DNA from: Epsilonproteobacteria bacterium 4484_65
Lineage (GTDB): Bacteria > Campylobacterota > Campylobacteria > Campylobacterales > Sulfurovaceae
Length of the DNA stretch: 10,185 nucleotides
Direction of reading: 5' to 3'
NCBI GenBank assembly: GCA_002085305.1
Contig: NATJ01000082.1
Coordinates: 1-10,185, forward strand
Shown here piece after piece: positions 5,723-10,185 of this stretch (positions are counted from its first letter, which is position 1; every line of letters starts with the position of its first letter). Position numbers and translations under genes: made by a program. A model generated the notes under the pieces. It made no database searches. It saw nothing but the letters and a program-made list of their open reading frames with translations, and was not told the DNA's origin.

Positions 5723-6903
5723 TTCAACACCACCTTTGTTCCTTCTCCCTCTTTTGACTCTACTTCTATCTTGATATTATATTCATCAACGATCTTTTTA
5801 ACAATACTCAAACCTACACCAAAGCCACCTTCGCTTTGATTAAATCTCATATAACGGTCAAACATAAATGGTATCTTCTCTTTATCTATCCCGATCCCCG
5901 TATCCCATATCATCAACATACCTTGACGCAGTTTTATTCCTACAACTCCGCCTCGTTTATTATATTTAATGGCATTGGAGATAAGATTGTCGATCACACG
6001 GGTAAACTTACGTTTATCTACTATCATCGTTGCATCTTCCAGATCTAATTCATATTTTAATTGCTTAGACTCAGCCAAAATAAAAAAATACTCTGCCCTG
6101 TTACGCAACAGAGTATGAAGTTCTATCGTTTCATCATCATTCTCTTGCTCTTGTTCCAACGTCAGATACGTTAGATCTTTATAGAGTGTTGATACTGTTT
6201 TAGCAGCAATATTGATACGATTTAGCTTCTTCTTGTTCTTCTCTACCATGATCTCTGTATCCATCATTTCAATGTTTGCAAGTATCGCTGAAAGAGGTGT
6301 ATTAAGTTCATGCGTTGTATCTTTTATAAACCGGTCAAGCAACATAAGGGAATCACGCATAGGTCTCAAGAATAATCTTGCCAGAAAGAGACCAAATAAC
6401 ATAAAAAGAAAAAATGCAATAAGACCGTAACCTATAATATGTTTCCATATCTCTCCACGCCATATACCATCATCTTCAACTTCTATAATGAGATATTTTG
6501 TACCTAAATAATAGGTATCTAATGTTTTTACAAAATGTATATGTTGATCCGTAATATAGATCTCTTCATCAAAACGTATGGATTCATCGCCCAATATAGA
6601 AAAGATCTTCTTAAATTCTATATCATAAATAGCTGATCTGAATCGTGGATCTCTTGGGTAAGTGGTTCTTTCATCAAAAAAGTAATGCAGTACTTTAAGT
6701 CTTTTTGTTTGTATATAAGCATATTTTGAAAGGGCAGCCCGCTGATCGGAGAGCATCAGTTTCTCTTGACTTTGATAGTAAAAAACTGAGAGTAGTGTGA
6801 TCACAAAGATGGCCATCGCTACATAAAGTGTTAAGAATCGAAGAAGAGATTTCTTTTCACTTTTCAGTAATGAATTTGTAGCCTTGTTTTTTGATACTAA
6901 CAA
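5716..6903 (-). CDS. Membrane sensor histidine kinase
   Basis: Transmembrane sensor kinase of a two-component system, 395 residues. The first membrane helix is about 22-43, followed by a periplasmic sensor region of about 110 residues with no motif I know, then a second helix about 157-178. The HisKA dimerisation domain has phospho-acceptor His198 in DTTHELNTP. The ATPase domain has N box DNLISNAIKYN (Asn306, Asn310), G1 WDTGIG (Asp334), F box PFMFDRY and G2 GGFGVGLS. All catalytic boxes look intact. The start is TTG at 6903, the best available: AAGGA (6909-6913) lies 5 bases upstream and no ATG precedes the first helix. The gene overlaps the 3' end of the response regulator by 47 bases and the next gene's start by 7, a tightly coupled operon. 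Its partner regulator is frameshifted. The signal sensed is unknown; adjoining periplasmic cytochrome genes suggest redox or haem-linked sensing, as inference. Confidence 0.93.
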   Translation of the reverse strand: MLVSKNKATNSLLKSEKKSLLRFLTLYVAMAIFVITLLSVFYYQSQEKLMLSDQRAALSKYAYIQTKRLKVLHYFFDERTTYPRDPRFRSAIYDIEFKKIFSILGDESIRFDEEIYITDQHIHFVKTLDTYYLGTKYLIIEVEDDGIWRGEIWKHIIGYGLIAFFLFMLFGLFLARLFLRPMRDSLMLLDRFIKDTTHELNTPLSAILANIEMMDTEIMVEKNKKKLNRINIAAKTVSTLYKDLTYLTLEQEQENDDETIELHTLLRNRAEYFFILAESKQLKYELDLEDATMIVDKRKFTRVIDNLISNAIKYNKRGGVVGIKLRQGMLMIWDTGIGIDKEKIPFMFDRYMRFNQSEGGFGVGLSIVKKIVDEYNIKIEVESKEGEGTKVVLKW

Positions 6904-7494
6904 TTCTTTCCTTGCCTATGATCTTACGAAGGTTCTTGATATAGGTACGAAGAGCTGTGTCACTAGGCTCTTCATCAAAATCCCATAAATGTTTATAAAT
7001 ACGCTCATGTGCAAGAACTTCTCCCTCTGTTTTCATAAAAAGCTTCAAGAGTCTTGACTCTTTATTCCCTAAGGAAATACTGTTCTCATCAATGATTTTG
7101 AGACTTGTATCAACTCTTTAGACTCATGAAAAAAACCTCTTTTAAGCAGGGTCTCTACACGTATCTGTAACTCTTTAAGTGCAAAAGGTTTACGTATATA
7201 GTCATCACAGCCACTCTCGAATCCTTTTTCCAGATCATCTACAGAGTCCATAGAGGTAATAAAGATCGCTGGAGCCACAACCCCCTCTGCTCTACTCTCT
7301 TTAAGAAGATCAAAGCCATTGATACCGGGGGTATTGACATCTAACAGAAGCAGATCATATTTACTCTCATAAAGTTTCTCCTGTGCTTCGTGTCCATCAT
7401 AGACACTCACTACTTCGTAACTCTGTTCTTCAAGAAACTCTGTGACTGTTTCATTGAGGTTTGCATCATCTTCCAACAATAATATTTTACTCAT
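6857..7494 (-). pseudogene. OmpR-family response regulator split by a frameshift
   Basis: Two frames together encode one regulator. The first (7494 to the stop at 7069) gives a complete receiver domain: acidic pair Asp9/Asp10, phospho-acceptor Asp52 in LLLDVNTPG, Thr80 and Lys102 in RKPF. The frame then changes. Another frame, open from 7117 down to the stop at 6857, reads KIIDENSISLGNKESRLLKLF and the winged-helix DNA-binding domain (HLWDFDEEPSDTALRTYI, GYKFI). The join needs a -1 shift (one base lost) between about 7117 and 7072, most likely near 7112-7117, because each frame looks natural on its own side. The gene starts with ATG immediately after the trxC stop (TAGATG). As written, the product is a receiver without DNA-binding domain; the winged helix could be made separately only from a weak start such as TTG at 7048. 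It may be a real mutation, an assembly error or recoding, but no canonical slippery heptamer is seen. Confidence 0.88.
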
Positions 7495-7923
7495 CTACAG
7501 ATACTGCCTTACCCAGCTTTGTAAACGCCCGACACTTAAAGCGCCACTGAGCCGTTCAACTTCTTTGCCATTTTTAAATAAAATAAGTGTAGGAATACTC
7601 TGGATACCATACTGTCCGCCTAAAGCCTGTTGTTCTTCTGTATTTACTTTTAAAAACTGTGCCTGAAGAGGCATCGATAAAGCTGCTTCCTCAAATGCAG
7701 GAGCCATTTGCAAACAAGGACCACACCAAGGTGCCCAAAAGTCTACAACAACCGGAATGTCACTATTGGCTAAAAATATACCCAGTTTTCCGGCATCTAC
7801 TGAAACGGGTTTACTGTCAAGAAGTGAATTCTTGCAAGAACCACAATTTGCTTTAGCATACTGCTCTTTTTTAGGAATACGATTTACTTTAAGACAATGT
7901 GGACATACAACGTTAATATTCAT
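7495..7923 (-). CDS. trxC: Thioredoxin 2 (thioredoxin with N-terminal zinc ribbon)
   Basis: Cytoplasmic thiol-disulfide oxidoreductase of 142 residues, close to the length of E. coli TrxC. The N-terminus carries two Cys pairs forming a zinc ribbon (CPHC about residues 7-10 and CGSC about 28-31). A thioredoxin domain follows with active site FWAPWCGPC and the cis-proline loop SIPTL, then LILFKNGKEVERLSG. The start is ATG at 7923, with GGAG 9 bases upstream; an in-frame TTG at 7938 would add five residues and lies in the ribosome binding site region, so it is not preferred. A good promoter precedes it at 7966-7971. The stop touches the ATG of the response regulator, so trxC is the first gene of the two-component operon, an unusual pairing that suggests a link to oxidative or thiol stress. 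Confidence 0.95.
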   Translation of the reverse strand: MNINVVCPHCLKVNRIPKKEQYAKANCGSCKNSLLDSKPVSVDAGKLGIFLANSDIPVVVDFWAPWCGPCLQMAPAFEEAALSMPLQAQFLKVNTEEQQALGGQYGIQSIPTLILFKNGKEVERLSGALSVGRLQSWVRQYL

Positions 7924-7965
7924 GAAAAAATTCTCCAATTTAGATTAGTTTTTACTTTGTAAGGT

Positions 7966-7971
7966 ATTATA
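7966..7971 (-). promoter_or_regulatory. Extended -10 promoter of the trxC operon
   Basis: On the leftward strand the sequence TGCTATAAT gives a perfect -10 with the TG extension, 42 bases before the trxC ATG. No convincing -35 is seen 16-18 bases upstream, which fits Campylobacterota promoters that depend mainly on the -10 and AT-rich upstream DNA. The remaining spacer up to msrA (about 7980-8127) shows no gene or clear signal. Confidence 0.65.
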
Positions 7972-8139
7972 GCACAGATAGTAAATACAAATTAAATAAC
8001 TTCGGAAGTAGAGACTTTTACCTCAAGGGCATTTCCTCTGGGCAGTTCCACAGAAAATCAGGTCTCAAAACACAGGTAGACTGCACCTAAAGGTATACAC
8101 TTTGATAAAGTCTTCACTTCCAAACACAAGGAAAACAAG

Positions 8140-8667
8140 ATGGCAAAACAAGAACTTATAGTCGGTGGCGGATGCTTCTGGTGTACAGAAGCCGTATTTG
8201 AACTGCTTAAAGGTGTAAGTGATGTGGAAAGTGGCTATGCAAATGGTCAAACACTTAACCCAACCTACAGAGACATCTGTACAGGAGACACAGGCCATGC
8301 AGAAGTCATCAAGATCACTTATGATGACACTGTCATCACTTCAGATACCCTGCTCGATATCTTCTTTGCAGTGCATAACCCTACTACCTTGAATCAACAA
8401 GGTGCAGACCGAGGGACACAGTACCGTTCCACTATTCTTTACACAGATGAAGAGACAAAAGAAGCTGCCGAAGCAGCACTGGAAGCAGCACAATCAGACT
8501 ACAGCGATCCAATTGTCACGACTATTGAACCTCTGGACACATATTATCCTGCAGAAGCCTATCATCAGGATTATTACCGACAGAACTCTATGCAGGGGTA
8601 TTGTATGGCAGTGATACCGCCAAAGCTGGCGAAGTTGAAAGCAAAGTTTGGAAAGGAGATGGCGTAA
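8140..8667 (+). CDS. msrA: Peptide methionine sulfoxide reductase A
   Basis: Reduces the S-epimer of methionine sulfoxide in proteins and free Met using thioredoxin. The protein has 175 residues, a compact full-length MsrA. The catalytic motif GGGCFWC holds Cys12. Other family landmarks are GHAEVI (Glu55), NQQGADRGTQYRS and YHQDYYRQN, with a resolving Cys155 in QGYC near the C-terminus. AAGGA (8128-8132) lies 7 bases before the ATG. There is no signal peptide, so it is cytoplasmic. It is divergent from trxC, which encodes its natural type of electron donor, so the pair may respond to the same stress. No strong -10/-35 was found in the 200-base spacer. Its stop lies one base from the stop of a convergent small gene, leaving no room for a dedicated terminator. 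Confidence 0.97.
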   Translation: MAKQELIVGGGCFWCTEAVFELLKGVSDVESGYANGQTLNPTYRDICTGDTGHAEVIKITYDDTVITSDTLLDIFFAVHNPTTLNQQGADRGTQYRSTILYTDEETKEAAEAALEAAQSDYSDPIVTTIEPLDTYYPAEAYHQDYYRQNSMQGYCMAVIPPKLAKLKAKFGKEMA

Positions 8668-8668
8668 G

Positions 8669-8866
8669 CTATCTTTCTAAAGGATTGTCACTCCGATTCT
8701 TGACCTTTCTCTCTTGTTCTTCACTCACATTTGGTATAGAAAACTCAACCTCTCCTGCAATGATGCATCCTTTGCATCCCGGTTCACAATGATGGTGAAG
8801 TTTAAGACACCACTCTTTGTCATCACCTTTTGTTCCCATAAATTGACATCCCCAGCCACTAGCCAT
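8669..8866 (-). CDS. Small Cys/His-rich protein, probable metal-binding, unknown function
   Basis: 65 residues: MASGWGCQF, EWC, then LKLHHHCEPGCKGC, then an acidic/basic hydrophilic tail. Cysteines are at 7, 20, 27, 31 and 34, with three histidines at 24-26, a density that suggests a zinc or other metal site (CxxxCxxC). A strong ribosome binding site AAGGA (8873-8877) lies 6 bases before the ATG, which makes it a real gene rather than a chance frame. It has no signal peptide or membrane helix. It lies downstream of acylphosphatase and may be co-transcribed with it, and it converges on msrA with a one-base gap. I do not recognise the family with certainty. Confidence 0.75.
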   Translation of the reverse strand: MASGWGCQFMGTKGDDKEWCLKLHHHCEPGCKGCIIAGEVEFSIPNVSEEQERKVKNRSDNPLER

Positions 8867-8888
8867 AATTTATCCTTTTTGACACATT

Positions 8889-8913
8889 CTTGTCCTTCGA
8901 CAAGCTCAGTACC
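8889..8913. repeat. REP-like hairpin motif overlapping the acylphosphatase stop codon
   Basis: CTTGTC (8889-8894) and GACAAG (8899-8904) form a 6-bp stem around CTTC. On the leftward strand the unit reads GGTACTGAGCTTGTCGAAGG (8913-8894). A CTGAGCTTGTCGAAG core is, from memory, a widespread dispersed repeat in many bacterial genomes. The TGA stop of acylphosphatase is inside it. There is no T-run, so it is not a classical terminator. Confidence 0.55.
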
Positions 8914-9181
8914 TTATCTCAAAGCCATCAGTTGTAAACTCTGCTTCATTAAATATCTCATATTTGACTTCTTCTACAGAACTTAAAGGTGAACCTTCAT
9001 TAAGTATCTTCATAAAAGTATCAAAATCATCATCAAATACTTCTGCCACTACTTCTACTGTACCATCACTTAGGTTTTGTATGTAGCCTTTGTACTGTTT
9101 TTTCATCATGCTTTGCGAAACGAACTTTCTATAAAACACACCCTGTACACGACCAAAGATAATAAATTTATACCATTCCAT
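8906..9181 (-). CDS. acyP: Acylphosphatase
   Basis: Hydrolyses the carboxyl-phosphate bond of acyl phosphates in the cytoplasm. From the ATG at 9181 the protein is 91 residues, the normal length. It has the phosphate-binding signature GRVQGVFYRKF (catalytic Arg18) and the second signature GYIQNLSDGTVEVVAE (catalytic Asn36), followed by GSPLSSVEEVKYE. An in-frame ATG at 9199 would add six residues and overlap the previous gene. The start at 9181 sits one base past that gene's stop and fits the family, where GRVQGV begins about 10 residues in. Neither start has a strong ribosome binding site, so translational coupling to the TerB-like gene is likely. The stop codon lies in a REP-like hairpin. 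Confidence 0.93.
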   Translation of the reverse strand: MEWYKFIIFGRVQGVFYRKFVSQSMMKKQYKGYIQNLSDGTVEVVAEVFDDDFDTFMKILNEGSPLSSVEEVKYEIFNEAEFTTDGFEIRY

Positions 9182-9182
9182 C

Positions 9183-9617
9183 TTAAACTTTACACTCATC
9201 TTTCAGATTTTGTAAAAATTCTATAATACGTTTCTGAAATAAAATATCGTCTTCATTATCCATACATTCATGCAGCTGCATAAGATATGCCATATCTATC
9301 TTTTTACAAAAACGTTTTACTTCTTTAGTCTCTTTTTGTACTAACTGGATAAGATGTTCAAAGTTAAGTCCGTTATTGGTGGTGATCTTCATATGGTATT
9401 CATTGACTGTATCTATAAGTAGTTCAGCTCTATCCTGGTCATCACCATAAATACTATAAGCTATCTCTTTGAGCTTTTGTTTCTCACACTCACATATCTC
9501 GCCATTGGCTGATATCATCAGTGTCAATATTTTTGCCCTGTACTCTAAAGAGCTATGGTGATACACCAAAAGCTCTCGAAACATTTTCATAACATTACGT
9601 TTAAATGTTTTAACCAT
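9183..9617 (-). CDS. TerB-like all-helical protein
   Basis: 144 residues from the ATG at 9617, chosen because AAGGA (9623-9627) lies 5 bases upstream. An upstream in-frame ATG at 9644 has no such site. The sequence is almost entirely helical, with an N-terminal core (SLEYRAKILTLMISANGEICECEKQKLKEIAYSIY split over about residues 22-56) resembling the TerB / tellurite-resistance-type fold: a hydrophobic helix, then ANG-I-x-x-x-E and KLKEIA. There is no signal peptide or membrane helix. Four Cys are scattered without a motif. The biochemical role of single TerB-like proteins is unclear. It is the first gene of a leftward set with acylphosphatase (one-base spacing) and possibly the small Cys-rich gene. 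Confidence 0.7.
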   Translation of the reverse strand: MVKTFKRNVMKMFRELLVYHHSSLEYRAKILTLMISANGEICECEKQKLKEIAYSIYGDDQDRAELLIDTVNEYHMKITTNNGLNFEHLIQLVQKETKEVKRFCKKIDMAYLMQLHECMDNEDDILFQKRIIEFLQNLKDECKV

Positions 9618-9718
9618 TCCTATCCTTGCAAACAGACAAAGCATTGCTCTATCACTACATATTATTTAACACCATTTTAACAAAATGAACCCCTAAAGTA
9701 AATGAAAAGTCACAGAGT

Positions 9719-9733
9719 GCCCTAAAATAGGGC
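9719..9733. repeat. Short G:C-capped hairpin in intergenic DNA
   Basis: GCCCTA (9719-9724) and TAGGGC (9728-9733) flank AAA, with TTTAAG following on the + strand. It could be a weak terminator, but no gene on the + strand ends before it. The surrounding 9645-9811 shows no other supportable feature. Confidence 0.35.
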
Positions 9734-9811
9734 TTTAAGCTACTTTCTTCGAGGATATTAGCTTCATCGAAATTACACAAATTTTGCATAGTTATTACAC
9801 AGTACTTTTTA

Positions 9812-9931
9812 CTACCATTCCAGTAGGTCTTCCGTAATAATCTCATCAATACGCTTTGGGTCCAAAACCTGAATATAAGGCAACCAATATGATAGGGAGT
9901 TTCCTACACCATTTTTTATTACGTCATAATT
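9812..9931 (-). pseudogene. C-terminal remnant of a WYL-domain (YafY-type) transcriptional regulator
   Basis: A 39-codon open stretch between in-frame stops (TAA at 9932-9934, TAG at 9812-9814) reads NSLSYWLPYIQVLDPKRI then DEIITEDLLEW. The pattern of a WLPYI helix end, a V-L-x-P turn and a charged terminal helix is what closes WYL-domain regulators such as YafY (...WLPHIKVLEPxxLxxEI...xxL). There is no start codon or ribosome binding site, and nothing upstream continues the domain; those bases are occupied by the promoter of the rightward protease gene. It is best read as the tail of a deleted gene. Recognition is by eye on a short segment. Confidence 0.5.
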
Positions 9932-9947
9932 TTAGGTTACTAATTAA

Positions 9948-9978
9948 TTGACTTCAATTTATAAATCTAAGATATAAT
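9948..9978 (+). promoter_or_regulatory. Promoter of the hydrogenase maturation protease gene
   Basis: A perfect -10 TATAAT (9973-9978) lies 26 bases before the ATG. TTGACT (9948-9953) resembles a -35 but is 19 bases away, two longer than ideal. The intervening DNA is very AT-rich. Confidence 0.6.
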
Positions 9979-10004
9979 CAACTAACTAAAAAAATTGGAT
10001 TAAT

Positions 10005-10185
10005 ATGGTAATACTTGGCATAGGAAATGTACTTCAAAAAGATGATGGACTCGGCGTCTATGCATCTACCTACATTAAACAGAACTATACTTTCTCTGAA
10101 GATGTAACTATTATTAATGGTGGTGTAGAAGGTATCAACCTGTTTTCTATTATGGAAGAAAATGACCATGTGCTAATTTTGGATT
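10005..10185 (+). CDS. Hydrogenase maturation protease (HyaD/HybD/HupD family), N-terminal part (3' end outside window)
   Basis: Endopeptidase that removes the C-terminal tail of the [NiFe]-hydrogenase large subunit after nickel insertion. The first 60 codons are visible. The family opening ILGIGNVLQKDDGLGV matches the GxGNxLxxDxxxG nickel-recognition motif (Asp14 at the position of Glu16 of HybD). The segment NGGVEGINLFSIM and HVLILD follow, with Asp60 at the place of the second nickel ligand. A third ligand (His93 of HybD) would lie beyond the window. The start is ATG at 10005, with GGA 5 bases upstream and a -10 box 26 bases upstream. It is transcribed rightwards, away from the TerB-like gene, so hydrogenase genes may continue beyond the window. 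Confidence 0.9.
   Translation, partial: MVILGIGNVLQKDDGLGVYASTYIKQNYTFSEDVTIINGGVEGINLFSIMEENDHVLILD

Noticed and set aside
7072..7117. Programmed -1 frameshifting in the response regulator
   Set aside because: No canonical X-XXY-YYZ slippery site or obvious downstream stem is visible, and response regulators are not known to be made this way; a mutation or sequence error is simpler.
7980..8127. Possible riboswitch or small RNA in the trxC-msrA spacer
   Set aside because: Only weak, bulged pairings (for example GAGAC with GTCTC) were found and no known motif.
8065..8298. Leftward 77-codon open frame over the start of msrA
   Set aside because: It overlaps a certain msrA on the opposite strand, has no ribosome binding site and shows no protein-like pattern.
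9655..9849. Leftward 64-codon open frame starting at TTG
   Set aside because: No ribosome binding site or family resemblance, and it partly overlaps in another frame a segment that reads better as a WYL-domain tail.
1..10185. CRISPR arrays, tRNA or rRNA genes, complete insertion sequences, phage genes
   Set aside because: No regularly spaced repeats, no tRNA or rRNA signatures and no intact transposase or integrase frame were seen on either strand.

Overview
The window looks like a chromosomal segment of a Campylobacterota bacterium (Sulfurovum/Sulfurimonas-like). This rests on AT-rich intergenic DNA, strong AAGGA ribosome binding sites, a short monohaem c553-type cytochrome, an OmpR-type two-component pair of the style seen in that phylum, and a hydrogenase-maturation protease. 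It is judged from protein style only; no search was run.

Left part, + strand (1-4215): the end of a CusB-like membrane-fusion protein, a complete CusA-like Cu(I)/Ag(I) RND pump, and a small Cys-rich lipoprotein carrying two MKCxxGKCG motifs. The pump and lipoprotein genes are separated by a head-to-head pair of REP-type palindromes, whose first GTAG supplies the pump's stop codon. A long imperfect inverted repeat then separates this run from the convergent leftward genes.

Middle part, - strand (7923 down to 4337): trxC (thioredoxin 2), an OmpR-family response regulator broken by a frameshift, its intact histidine kinase, a cytochrome c gene cut short just after its haem motif, a small secreted three-cysteine protein, a rho-independent terminator, a paralogue of that secreted protein with its own leader, and a monohaem cytochrome c553. 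The first five genes abut or overlap and probably form one operon starting from an extended -10 promoter upstream of trxC. The two secreted paralogues look like c-type cytochromes that have lost CxxCH. A tandem TTCACAAT repeat (11-bp period) upstream of one of them is a candidate response-regulator site.

Right part: msrA (+) is divergent from trxC. It is followed by convergent or leftward small genes: a Cys/His-rich 65-residue protein, acylphosphatase and a TerB-like helical protein. A roughly 390-bp stretch follows with a hairpin and an apparent C-terminal remnant of a WYL-domain regulator. The window ends inside a rightward hydrogenase maturation protease gene with its own promoter.

Functionally the window combines periplasmic copper/silver export, thiol and methionine-sulfoxide repair (TrxC, MsrA) and periplasmic haem or cysteine proteins next to a membrane sensor. 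A shared envelope redox/metal theme is inference. Signs of decay or small-repeat activity recur: a frameshifted regulator, a truncated cytochrome, a regulator remnant and several REP-like palindromes, two of which overlap stop codons.
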